Shown: positions 1 to 6,872 of the stretch, piece after piece | Position numbering within the stretch: the first letter of the stretch is position 1 | How the letters are laid out: each line of letters begins with the position of its first letter | DNA from: Chroococcidiopsidaceae cyanobacterium CP_BM_RX_35 | Lineage (GTDB): Bacteria > Cyanobacteriota > Cyanobacteriia > Cyanobacteriales > Chroococcidiopsidaceae | Reading direction: 5' to 3' | NCBI GenBank assembly: GCA_019242465.1 | Contig: JAFAVL010000829.1 | Location: 1 to 12,852, forward strand | Length of the DNA stretch: 12,852 nucleotides | Notes under the pieces: generated by a model | The model's database searches: none | Told to the model about the DNA's origin: nothing | Seen by the model: the letters and a program-made list of their open reading frames with translations, nothing else | Translations under genes and position numbers: made by a program

Positions 1-349
1 ATGAGAGGGGCTGGCGTTAGGTTCTGTTTAGTCTGTGACTGCTAAGGCAACTGATCCTGACTCAATTGCTTATTGAAATCATCAACAGAAATAATTCAAG
101 CTTCAAATTGGGCATTTGCCTGCCTCATCGGTATTGAGCGCATCGGATGCAGAACAAATGTCCGGCTACATTTTCCTAAGTTTAAGCTTGCATAATCTTG
201 ATTTATCGTTTTGATAAAAAAGGATATTTGCTTTTATTTATAGACAGCTTTATGTTGAAGTTAAGCCGGATGAAAACAAGAAATGAATTCGGACTGAATA
301 CAGGCAAGAGTGAGTCTCGAGCCAAATTCACGTCTTCTAGAGGCACGAA
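1..349. other. Left-edge non-coding stretch
   Basis: I see no supportable gene here. A 14-codon open frame begins at base 1 and ends at a TAA at 43-45, too short to call. The stretch is AT-rich at about 180-250 and probably holds the promoter of the DUF1003 gene, but no -35/-10 pair is convincing. Confidence 0.5.
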
Positions 350-1015
350 ATGAATCCAAAAAAATTATTGTCCAACCGCATTGAAGCTGAAGAAAAAGCG
401 ATTGCTGATGCACACAAACTGAAATCAGAACTCGAAGCACTCCAGCCCGAACAGCAGAAATTGTCACTAGGTCAGCGCGTTGCCGATGCCATGGCTGCCA
501 AAGTTGGTTCTTGGGCGTTTCTGATTGGACAAACCGCCGTGCTGACGGCGTGGATTGGTCTGAACATGGCACCTGGGGTGCGACACTGGGACGAGTCACC
601 ATTCATCTTACTGAATCTGGTGTTCTCCTTTGCCTCAGCCTACACTGCACCCGTCGTCTTGATGAGTCAGAATCGCCAGTCTGATATCGATCGAGAAAAA
701 GCTGAATATGACCATCAAGTTAATCTCAGAGCTGGGCAAAATATCGAACTGCTGCATGGAAAATTGGATACCTTGCAGTCTCAACAGCTTAAAGAACTCA
801 CTCAAATAGTTAAAGAGCAGCAGGGCTCCCTCAATGAGATTAGAGCGAGTGTAGTGCCAGCATTCAACCAGCAGCAAGCTCTCAACGAGATTAAGGTGGG
901 TGCATTGCCAACACTCAATCACCAGAATAATGGCAAGTTCCCCAATCAATTTTCAGTGTATGTACCCTCCAAGCTTAACCGACAGAGTGGGGACGATGGT
1001 CAAGTTGTTGAGTAA
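350..1015 (+). CDS. DUF1003 family membrane protein
   Basis: A 221-residue protein of the DUF1003 family, whose function is unknown. Residues 41-110 carry the family core: an RVADAMAAKVGSW segment leads into a first hydrophobic helix (about 53-73). A second helix (about 83-105) ends in the typical TAPVVLMSQNRQ. The N-terminus (1-38) and the region after residue 110 are charged and likely coiled coil. The C-terminal part has a 17-residue imperfect tandem repeat: LNEIRASVVPAFNQQ at about 161, then LNEIKVGALPTLNHQ at about 178. The tail after residue 195 is polar and low in complexity. An AGAGG at about 340 precedes the ATG. It is followed 37 bases later by the secreted-protein gene on the same strand, so the two may be co-transcribed. 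There is no clear link to the sulfur theme of the window. Confidence 0.85.
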   Translation: MNPKKLLSNRIEAEEKAIADAHKLKSELEALQPEQQKLSLGQRVADAMAAKVGSWAFLIGQTAVLTAWIGLNMAPGVRHWDESPFILLNLVFSFASAYTAPVVLMSQNRQSDIDREKAEYDHQVNLRAGQNIELLHGKLDTLQSQQLKELTQIVKEQQGSLNEIRASVVPAFNQQQALNEIKVGALPTLNHQNNGKFPNQFSVYVPSKLNRQSGDDGQVVE

Positions 1016-1052
1016 CGCATTCGTCAATTCGAGTGAGCCCAGGACGGGTGTA

Positions 1053-1355
1053 ATGAGCATGAGATTTTTCCGCATCGCTCTAGTTGTCTTATTAATTTTG
1101 GTCAATTTAGTAGTTGTCTCCCCTTCCTGGGCAGACAGATTGTCGAACTTAACTAGCAATCCTATCTGCTTTGAAGTTGGTCAAAAAGTCGTTTGGCTTT
1201 ATAGGGCTCGTGCCGATTGTGGTGATGTCAAGAAAATTCCTGCTGAAGTGGTAAAATTAGGTCCTAAGCGAGTGCAGATCAAGGTGCAGAAAAGCAACAG
1301 CGAGTTTGTCAATCGTTGGGTGAATCGAGACAGACTGGAAGTGACAAAAGGTTGA
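1053..1355 (+). CDS. Small secreted protein with signal peptide, SH3-like barrel likely
   Basis: A 100-residue protein. I chose the ATG at 1053 because AGGA lies 8 bases upstream (1041-1044) and because it places a textbook signal peptide at the N-terminus: basic MSMRFFR, a hydrophobic run to about residue 23, then a likely SPSWA cleavage site near residue 27. The frame is open further upstream but there it overlaps the DUF1003 gene. The mature part (VGQKVVWLYRARADCG, then IPAEVVKLGPKRVQIKVQ and NRWVNRDRLE) looks like a short five-strand SH3/KOW-type barrel; this is inferred from the strand pattern only. It has two cysteines (in ICFE and DCGD) that could pair after export. I do not know its function. 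Confidence 0.7.
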   Translation: MSMRFFRIALVVLLILVNLVVVSPSWADRLSNLTSNPICFEVGQKVVWLYRARADCGDVKKIPAEVVKLGPKRVQIKVQKSNSEFVNRWVNRDRLEVTKG

Positions 1356-1368
1356 TAAATTGTCACTT
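1339..1368. terminator. Hairpin between convergent genes, possible bidirectional terminator
   Basis: AAGTGACAA (1339-1347) and TTGTCACTT (1360-1368) are a perfect 9-bp inverted repeat around a 12-base loop. It lies exactly where the secreted-protein gene and the NIL gene meet tail to tail, and includes the last codons of the former. Neither side has a good T-run, so termination is plausible rather than certain. Confidence 0.4.
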
Positions 1369-2006
1369 TAGACTAATTTACTCGAGCGACGCGGAGATTT
1401 TAACCAGATTCTAGATCCTAATTGCTTTAAGTAGTTTACTCCTGAGCTAATTTGTGTTGGATGCCCCCACAGTTCTAAATCAAACCAACTTGACTCTTCA
1501 ACGTCAGCGACTAAGATAGCACTATTAATGTTAACAGTTAAGCTATAATGAGAAACTAAGGCAGCGAGTATTGGAGAATGACGGTATTCTATGGGGATGG
1601 AAACCTGAATGTCAGTTCGCGTAGTTATTTCAGTTAACATCGGTAGTTTTTCTTCTAACTGTGAGTTTTTAATTGAGCTGCTACCTTGAACCAATTCACT
1701 TGACTCATAAACTGGAGAATTCGCTTGATTTTTTGGTACGCTGCTAGCGAAAATGCTTTTGAGCTTTAGTGGAAAAATTTCTAGGTTCAAACTTTGGAGA
1801 TAGTTTAAGCCTTCTTCAACTTGGTGAGGAGTTCCTTGCAGCTCTAAGTCAAACCAGCCACCATCTCTGGTACTAGATACTAAGAGTGCAGCGGTAATAT
1901 TAACAGTTATGTTGTAACGAGAAATCAATTGAGAAACAATCGGTTGTTGTTGATAACTTTTAGGAATCCGAAGGCGGATAGAGACGTGGGTTGAATTTGC
2001 ACTCAT
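1368..2006 (-). CDS. Tandem NIL-domain protein
   Basis: A 212-residue soluble protein made of two copies of the same ~75-residue unit (about 7-80 and 131-205), joined by a Ser/Gln-rich linker. Each copy reads: strand with I-x-IP, helix PI-x-x-L-x-x-(R/H)Y, strand (N/L)TVNI, A-x-LV, then WFDLEL-x-G and a helix ending NYL-x-x-L. This is the pattern of the NIL domain, known as the C-terminal regulatory methionine-binding domain of the methionine ABC transporter ATPase MetN. Here it has no ATPase attached. The gene lies 43 bases downstream of the FGE gene on the same strand, so it is probably the third gene of the sulfatase operon. A role as methionine or sulfur-status sensor is inference. It contains no cysteine and only one methionine besides the initiator. 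The ribosome-binding site is weak, so translation may depend on the upstream gene. Confidence 0.8.
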   Translation of the reverse strand: MSANSTHVSIRLRIPKSYQQQPIVSQLISRYNITVNITAALLVSSTRDGGWFDLELQGTPHQVEEGLNYLQSLNLEIFPLKLKSIFASSVPKNQANSPVYESSELVQGSSSIKNSQLEEKLPMLTEITTRTDIQVSIPIEYRHSPILAALVSHYSLTVNINSAILVADVEESSWFDLELWGHPTQISSGVNYLKQLGSRIWLKSPRRSSKLV

Positions 2007-2049
2007 CTGGTTTTAACTTAAGTTACCTAATTCATTTAATTCATGTTCC

Positions 2050-3069
2050 CTACCTTGTTCCATCTCCGACAACACAACGGAAACCAATGTGGCAGGTTGA
2101 AGTGTCTACCATCTCCGGATGCCGTGCTGCCGGACGATAGCGCAAGCAATAATTAGAGGCACAGAGAAATGAACCACCTTTGAGTACCTTTCTGGGTATT
2201 TGAATTTCCGGTGTGGCAGTGTCATAACTTTCCTGTTGCGTTCCGCCTCTGGGATTGACCGGAATACAACAGGACTTTGTTTTGTTTTCAGGGTGTCTAT
2301 CTCGATACCAGTCCTCTGTCCATTCCCAGACATTGCCTGCCATGTCATACAATCCATAACCATTAGGTGCATAGGAACCAACGGGTTCAGGTGCGGGAAG
2401 ACGAGACTTCGCGTTTTGCCAGGGAAACTCACCCTGCCATACATTTGCCATTAACCTGCCCTTTGGCGCAAATTTCTCTCCCCAAACGTAGGTTGCCCCC
2501 TCTAACCCTCCACGGGCTGCAAATTCCCACTGTGCCTCTGTTGGCAACGATTTACCTGCCCAAGCAGCATAGGTTGCAGCATCTTCGTAGGCAATATGGA
2601 CAACTGGATCATTCTCGCGCCCTTTGATCGAACTACCCGGACCCTGAGGATGTCGCCAGTTGGCACCCGGCACATAACTCCACCAGCTACAAGTTCGCAA
2701 ATCAACAGGTCGGTCGGGTGCCTGAAATACCAGTGATCCGGGTACTAACAATTCCAGCAATGCACCGGGGTAATTTTCTGGTTTGGGTGAACGTTCGGCA
2801 ACAGTGACATAACCTGTCTCCTTAATAAAGCGTTGGAACTGTTTGTTGGTTACAGTGAATTGATCAATCCAAAAACCATCTACTGTGACGTTGTGTGCTG
2901 GAGCTTCCTCTGGGTAATGATGATCAGAACCCATTAGAAAACTACCCCCCTCAATCCAGACCATTCCTTTACCCGGTGGTTTCCTACGACGAGGAGCAGT
3001 TTGCTGATTAGGGTGATGTCTAACCTCATCGCTATTCATTTGCTTTGGGTTTGATATACGCTCTGGCAT
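2050..3069 (-). CDS. Formylglycine-generating enzyme (sulfatase-modifying factor)
   Basis: A 339-residue member of the FGE-sulfatase (SUMF1) family, which oxidises the cysteine of CxPxR in sulfatases to formylglycine, using copper and oxygen. The fold starts near residue 36 with MVWIEGGSFLMGSD and continues through GFWIDQFTVTNKQF, LPTEAQWEFAARGG and YDMAGNVWEWTEDW. The C-terminal core GGSFLCASNYCLRYRPAAR holds Cys303 and Cys308, spaced like the two catalytic cysteines of human FGE, and ends in GFRCV. The first 35 residues are basic and disordered, with no export signal, so it should act in the cytoplasm before Tat export of its substrate. It begins 32 bases after the sulfatase stop, preceded by GGAGGA, which strongly suggests an operon with its own substrate. 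Unlike that sulfatase it is not poor in sulfur residues: seven Cys and seven Met. Confidence 0.92.
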   Translation of the reverse strand: MPERISNPKQMNSDEVRHHPNQQTAPRRRKPPGKGMVWIEGGSFLMGSDHHYPEEAPAHNVTVDGFWIDQFTVTNKQFQRFIKETGYVTVAERSPKPENYPGALLELLVPGSLVFQAPDRPVDLRTCSWWSYVPGANWRHPQGPGSSIKGRENDPVVHIAYEDAATYAAWAGKSLPTEAQWEFAARGGLEGATYVWGEKFAPKGRLMANVWQGEFPWQNAKSRLPAPEPVGSYAPNGYGLYDMAGNVWEWTEDWYRDRHPENKTKSCCIPVNPRGGTQQESYDTATPEIQIPRKVLKGGSFLCASNYCLRYRPAARHPEMVDTSTCHIGFRCVVGDGTR

Positions 3070-3101
3070 AGCTCACTGCTCCTCCTGTCATAAGTAGTAG
3101 C

Positions 3102-4565
3102 TTAAATGGTTGGGGCTGTCGGAACGCCTGGAGCCGCTGGAATGCCAAGTGCAGCAGACGGAGATGGAGGCGTTGGGGGAATCAGTTCAGGTGGGTAGGG
3201 AAGAACTCCTGATTCCCATTGGGCAAAGGTATCACGGAGCTGCGAAAGTATTTGTGGATTAGAACTTTGCAGGTCAGTGGTCTCCTCGGTATCGGTTGAT
3301 AGGTCGAAGAGAAATTCGGTGTCTCCTATCTTCAGATACTTCCACTTTCCGCTTCTGGCTGCTTTCTGGGTTCCGCCCGCATAACGCCAAAATAGTGTGC
3401 GGTCGTAGGGCGATCGCTCGCCGGTAATGACTGGCAACAGGTTCTTCCCATCCAACGGAGAGCTGGGGTCGGGACTGGTGCGAGCTGCGGCTAGGATCGT
3501 CGCTGTAATGTCAAAAGTGACGATCGTTTGCTCACTTACCTTGTTACGGGGAACAACGCCGGGCCAGCGGATAATCGTCGGCACCCGAATTCCACCCTCA
3601 TGTAGACTGCCTTTGCGACCCTGGAAGGGACCAATCAGGGAGTAACGCTCTCCCCCATTGTCGCTGGCAAAGATAACCAGGGTATTTTCCTCCTGACCGG
3701 AATCCCGCAAGGCTTGCAAGACGCGACCGATACCCTCATCCAGCCTCTTGAGGATGGCTGCGTAGGTTTCCTGCGAACCGCCTGCTGTGTAGGGATTGGT
3801 CGGGTAAAACGTCTGGCTGAGGGCTTCGTCCTCAGGACCTTCCCAGGGCCAGTGGGACGCATTGTATTGCAGGCTGAGGAAAAACGGTTTTTCGCGCGAT
3901 CGGGTAATAAAGTCGATCGCCTGCTGAGTGTAGAGGTCAGTGGAGTAGCCCGCCAGATCTAGCGGGGTTGTTCCCTCAAAGAAGTCGAGGTTGCCATCGC
4001 CGTCTTTATGGGTGAAGTAATCAATGGCTCCGCTATAGTTGCCATGGTATTCGCCAAAACCGCTCACCAGTGGACCGTAGGTAGGAGGGTAGCCCGCGTG
4101 CCATTTGCCAACCAGAGCCGTTTCGTAGCCCTGTGCATCCAACAGGGAGGCGATCGTCGGTTGATCCGATGGCAATCCGACAGTCTGTCCAACCTCGGCA
4201 ATGTTAGCCAGAGGTTCTCGCAAGCCCACGTCTGTTCGAGCAGAATAGCGCCCCGTGTAGAAGGCAACGCGGGTAGGGGTGCAAACCGTTTGATTTGCAT
4301 AGGAATTGGGAAAGCGAGTGCCCTGACTGGCTAAACGGTCTATGTTGGGGGTTGGGTAGGCAGCTTGTCCATAATAGGGGCGACCATAAACGCTGATATC
4401 AGCCCAACCCAGGTCATCTGCCAGAATGAACAAGATGTTAGGTCGTCGTCGCTGAGCCGCACTTGCGGAAAGGAAGCTCGAACCTCCAGCGGCAAGCAAA
4501 GCACTTGCTGTTGCCGCACCAATAAATGCACGCCGATTCATACCTGATGACGCGACTTTTGTCAT
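3102..4565 (-). CDS. Tat-exported type I sulfatase, sulfur-amino-acid depleted
   Basis: A 487-residue alkaline-phosphatase-superfamily sulfatase that would release sulfate from organic sulfate esters outside the cytoplasm. The N-terminus has a twin-arginine signal (MNRRAFIG near residue 9, hydrophobic to about 35, AxA near 37). Family motifs follow: NILFILADDLGW with metal ligands Asp50-Asp51; CTPTR at 95-99 with Cys95, the formylglycine precursor; GYETALVGKWH at 146-156 (second sulfatase signature); His238; and ASDNGGE with Asp302-Asn303. The C-terminus is a Pro-rich tail. I prefer the ATG at 4565 (GGGAG 9-10 bases upstream) over an in-frame TTG at 4598; an ATG at 4541 would also keep the Tat signal. 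Cys95 is the only cysteine, and there is no methionine after the one at residue 9. The natural substrate cannot be read from the sequence. It is the first gene of the operon with FGE and the NIL protein. Confidence 0.93.
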   Translation of the reverse strand: MTKVASSGMNRRAFIGAATASALLAAGGSSFLSASAAQRRRPNILFILADDLGWADISVYGRPYYGQAAYPTPNIDRLASQGTRFPNSYANQTVCTPTRVAFYTGRYSARTDVGLREPLANIAEVGQTVGLPSDQPTIASLLDAQGYETALVGKWHAGYPPTYGPLVSGFGEYHGNYSGAIDYFTHKDGDGNLDFFEGTTPLDLAGYSTDLYTQQAIDFITRSREKPFFLSLQYNASHWPWEGPEDEALSQTFYPTNPYTAGGSQETYAAILKRLDEGIGRVLQALRDSGQEENTLVIFASDNGGERYSLIGPFQGRKGSLHEGGIRVPTIIRWPGVVPRNKVSEQTIVTFDITATILAAARTSPDPSSPLDGKNLLPVITGERSPYDRTLFWRYAGGTQKAARSGKWKYLKIGDTEFLFDLSTDTEETTDLQSSNPQILSQLRDTFAQWESGVLPYPPELIPPTPPSPSAALGIPAAPGVPTAPTI

Positions 4566-4599
4566 GGTTTTTACTCCCTGAATGTGTAGGTTGTCCAAA

Positions 4600-4605
4600 A
4601 TAATA
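4600..4605 (-). promoter_or_regulatory. Possible -10 box of the sulfatase operon
   Basis: TATTAT on the - strand, 35 bases upstream of the chosen sulfatase ATG. No -35 element is at a good spacing, which would fit an activator-dependent promoter. This is a weak call. Confidence 0.2.
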
Positions 4606-4729
4606 GGTGAAAGAAGCTGTAGAACCTCGCCAAAAGCTCAGCACAACCGAATCAAATAATCAGTTAGGAATTGAAATTTTTGACCTTCTCTGACTTCCTA
4701 CTTTTCAAAAAAGACAGCTCAAAGAAGCA

Positions 4730-4749
4730 CGTATTTTTCGAAAAATACG
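4730..4749. promoter_or_regulatory. Perfect 20-bp palindrome upstream of the sulfatase operon
   Basis: CGTATTTTTC followed by its exact reverse complement, with no spacer. It lies about 165 bases upstream of the sulfatase ATG, in non-coding DNA. A perfect spacerless dyad fits an operator for a dimeric regulator. It contains several T-N11-A spacings, as in LysR-type sites, but in AT-rich DNA that proves little. It could also fold as a short hairpin. Confidence 0.4.
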
Positions 4750-4807
4750 GTAAGTCGATAGACAATTGCTAGTATTTGCTACAACCTAGTATTGCATAAG
4801 TTGTCGA

Positions 4808-4844
4808 ATTTCAAAATAAGTAGGACTGATTTCAAAATAAATAG
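4808..4844. repeat. Two 16-bp direct repeats spaced 21 bp
   Basis: ATTTCAAAATAAGTAG (4808-4823) and ATTTCAAAATAAATAG (4829-4844) differ at one base, and their starts are 21 bp apart, two helical turns. They lie 243 bases or more upstream of the sulfatase ATG and just left of the IS200 remnant. They could be same-face protein binding sites or a leftover of insertion. Confidence 0.4.
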
Positions 4845-4862
4845 TCTAAGCGAGGGTAGTCA

Positions 4863-4919
4863 GACACCCCCGGCAAAGTCGGTGGCTTAATGAGTGGGAC
4901 CGCCTCAAAGGCGGGTGTC
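4863..4919. repeat. Hairpin-bearing end of the IS200/IS605 remnant
   Basis: GACACCC (4863-4869) pairs with GGGTGTC (4913-4919), and inside it CCGCCT (4900-4905) pairs with AGGCGG (4909-4914) around a 3-base loop. Such imperfect terminal hairpins are what the Y1 transposase recognises at the ends of IS200/IS605 elements. They lie directly beyond the 3' end of the tnpA remnant, as expected for the right end of the element. Confidence 0.5.
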
Positions 4920-4944
4920 TTTGCCAAGGGTGCCTGTGTTGGTG

Positions 4945-5192
4945 CTAGAACTGACCGCTGTTGTCAGCTATCTCCTGCTCTCGAATATATTGACGCACTG
5001 CCTGCCTCTAGTTCAAAGCCGACAGTTGAGAATGCATAACCCCGCGCCCAAAAATTCTCGCCTGGGAAATTACGCTGTTTCTCTCTAAACTGCCGAGCAA
5101 TGGCGATAGCGAAGCGCAGCCCGCTGTGCGGGATCGCACTCTTACCTTTTGAGTAGCCGATAACTGATGATACGGCGTGTTTAGGAGGAATC
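4945..5192 (-). pseudogene. IS200/IS605 transposase TnpA remnant (C-terminal part)
   Basis: Read on the - strand, the stretch from 5191 to 4945 encodes IPPKHAVSSVIGYSKGKSAI, then AIARQFREKQRNFPGENF, then after a one-base deletion WARGYAFSTVGFE, and after a one-base insertion AVRQYIREQEIADNSGQF and a stop. These are the C-terminal half motifs of IS200-type Y1 transposases, and the Tyr of QYIREQ is the likely nucleophile. Two frameshifts and a 27-base insertion show that it is dead. The N-terminal part is missing because homology stops exactly at the IS701-like element. Confidence 0.75.
5105..5131. repeat. 27-base GC-rich insertion inside the tnpA remnant
   Basis: Conserved KSAI-AIARQF is split by nine extra codons. 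The + strand insert starts GATAGCGAAGCGCAG and ends CCCGCTGTGCGG, and is flanked by HIP1-like GCGAT-type bases. Size and composition resemble the very small mobile repeats described in Nostoc-type cyanobacteria. Whether it is dispersed in this genome cannot be seen here. Confidence 0.45.
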
Positions 5193-5211
5193 TCATCCCT
5201 CTTTTGTTACT
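5193..5211 (+). repeat. Left terminal inverted repeat of the IS701-like element
   Basis: TCATCCCTCTTTTGTTACT, the exact reverse complement of 6607-6625. Confidence 0.85.
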
Positions 5212-5260
5212 CTGAGTAGAGTAAAATAGAAGAGGAAGTCTTGTAAGCTAAGCTAGGATT

Positions 5261-6579
5261 ATGGTTGAACCTAGAGCCGCAGTATCAACCGTAGCTTTTG
5301 TTGATGAGTACTGCCAAACATATCGCCATCTCTTCGCCGAGGTGAGGAACTTTGAAGCTTTTAAGTTTCTGCACCTAGGAATGATTTCGCAAATCCCTCG
5401 GAAATCTTTACCAGCGATTGCTCGCGTAGTTGGCTTAGCAGATGGACAGGAACTGCACCATTTCTTGCGAGATACACCATGGGATGTCAAAGCATTTTGT
5501 CAGATGCGATTGTGGCTGATTAAAGTTGCTATTGGAGAGACACCGATTGTCTTGTGCATTGATGAAACAGGAGATGAGAAAAAGGGGACATCTACTGACT
5601 ACGTGGCAAAACAATACATTGGAAATTTAGGGAAAACAGCGAATGGCATCGTTTCAGTGAATGCTTATGCAGTCGTCGAGAAGATTACCTATCCCTTAGT
5701 CTTCAAAGTCTTGAAACCTCGACAACGGCTCAAAGATGAAGATGATTATAAGACAAAGCCACAACTGGCGGTCGAGATAATCCGGGAACTGCAAAGCCTT
5801 GGATTTAACATCGAGCTAGTGCTGACAGATAGTATGTATGGTGAAAGTGGAGATGTAATTGGAGCATTATGTCAGCTCAAACTGCACTTCATTGTGGCAA
5901 TTCGTAGTAACCATGGGGTATGGCTGCCCCCAGGGCAAAAAGTCCGTTATAACCGTTGGCGTGCTTACACTCAACCGCTATCTGGTCATCCAGCCGAACG
6001 ACGCTATATTCGCGAAATCGTTTTTGGTCAGCGGGGAGCAATTCGCTATTACCAAATTACTAAGGGTAGTACTCAAAATCCTGAACGAGCAGACACCTGG
6101 TTTATCATGACCAATCTACCAGGCAATATCATCCTTAAAGTGGGAAATCTTTATAGCTAAGGAATTGGATTGAGTCCGGTTTCAAGCAGATAAAAAATGA
6201 ACTCGGATGGGCAGACTTCCGATCAACAGATTATCAGAGTATTGAACGTTGGTGGGAAATTGGATTCAGTGCTTATTTAATGATTAGCTTGCACGCTCAA
6301 ACTTGCAAACAAATAGGGACTGACAATCCGCTGTTTAACTCTAAGTTAATGACAGGCAGCTTAGATTTTAGTCAACATCCCCGGTGGGAAGAAGGAACTA
6401 ATTGGAAGAGTGCCTTAAATAACTTAAGACTCATTATCCAACCCTACATCTTCTGGTGTTTAATTGAGCCTTGGTTGCGAGTTTTTCCTATTCCTGGTTT
6501 GAAACGCGGTTTCTTTAGACTTATATCAATGATGAATGGTTTTCGAGCTTCTCCTATCAAGTCTGCTATGGCAAGTTAG
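5261..6579 (+). pseudogene. IS701-family DDE transposase, frameshifted
   Basis: The intact frame would encode about 440 residues. The first 299 (5261-6160) hold two catalytic Asp regions, VLCIDETGDEKKG near residue 100 and VLTDSMYGESG near residue 190. At about 6157 one base seems to be missing, so the frame hits TAA instead of continuing into LRNWIESGFKQIKNELGW (6157 onward). The C-terminal region runs to 6579 and carries the likely third acidic residue. Separation of the catalytic residues should inactivate it unless programmed frameshifting occurs, and I see no slippery heptamer. The ATG at 5261 follows AAGGA. Confidence 0.85.
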
Positions 6580-6606
6580 GCTTCTGTCTTGTTTTTTCTT
6601 TACCAA

Positions 6607-6625
6607 AGTAACAAAAGAGGGATGA
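6607..6625 (-). repeat. Right terminal inverted repeat of the IS701-like element
   Basis: AGTAACAAAAGAGGGATGA, the exact reverse complement of 5193-5211. Confidence 0.85.
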
Positions 6626-6864
6626 AATGGTTGCCAAAGTCAAAGTGATTCAGCAGTATGGAGCGATTGAGGCGATCACCATTGGTGATTCTCTTACCGA
6701 TTTTGTTCATGGCACTGCACGTACCTCTTGTGTTTGCCCGCGATCGTCTTGCCGAATACCTTGAGCAACATCAAACAGCCTATATTCCCTGGAATGATTT
6801 CTTTGATGTACGCGATCGACTGGCAAAGTTGTGGAACGGTAACCAGATTAGCGCCGAGAGCTGA
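6626..6864 (+). pseudogene. mtnX: C-terminal fragment of an MtnX-like HAD phosphatase
   Basis: From 6630 one frame reads VAKVKVIQQYGAIEAITIGDSLTD, carrying a HAD motif IGDSxTD. A second frame then continues MALHVPLVFARDRLAEYLEQ and IPWNDFFDVRDRLAKLW to the TGA at 6862-6864. Joined across a one-base shift near 6695, this is the C-terminus of MtnX, the 2-hydroxy-3-keto-5-methylthiopentenyl-1-phosphate phosphatase of methionine salvage. The N-terminal two-thirds is absent, replaced by the insertion sequence on its left. Its stop lies only 8 bases before the ATG of mtnB, as in an operon, which supports the identification. The fragment is not functional. Confidence 0.7.
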
Positions 6865-6872
6865 GTGTGAAC

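Larger units (their letters stand above)
5193..6625 (+). mobile_element. IS701-like insertion sequence, inactive
   Basis: A 1433-bp element bounded by perfect 19-bp inverted repeats (5193-5211 and 6607-6625), with one transposase gene filling it. The transposase has a frameshift. The flanks are AATC on the left and AATG on the right, so there is no clean 4-bp target duplication. The left flank is tnpA of an IS200-type element and the right flank is mtnX, which points to deletion or recombination after insertion. Confidence 0.85.

Noticed and set aside
900..1052. Upstream start for the small secreted protein
   Set aside because: It overlaps the DUF1003 gene in another frame and would bury the signal peptide.
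2106..2705. Several overlapping open frames on both strands within the FGE gene
   Set aside because: They are shadows of the FGE frame with no protein-like motifs or ribosome-binding sites.
4566..4598. Eleven-residue N-terminal extension of the sulfatase from a TTG
   Set aside because: No ribosome-binding site precedes it, while GGGAG precedes the ATG at 4565 and the Tat signal is complete from there.
4945..5192. Chaperone, DNA-repair or other cellular gene in the region left of the IS701-like element
   Set aside because: IPPKHAVSSVIG and YIREQE motifs fit an IS200-type transposase and explain the stretch fully.
5189..6629. Four-base target duplication AATC/AATG around the insertion sequence
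   Set aside because: Only three of four bases match and the two flanks belong to different genes.
6658..6864. Independent 68-residue protein
   Set aside because: Its sequence from VFARDRL onward is the C-terminus of MtnX; the first part is out of frame and meaningless.
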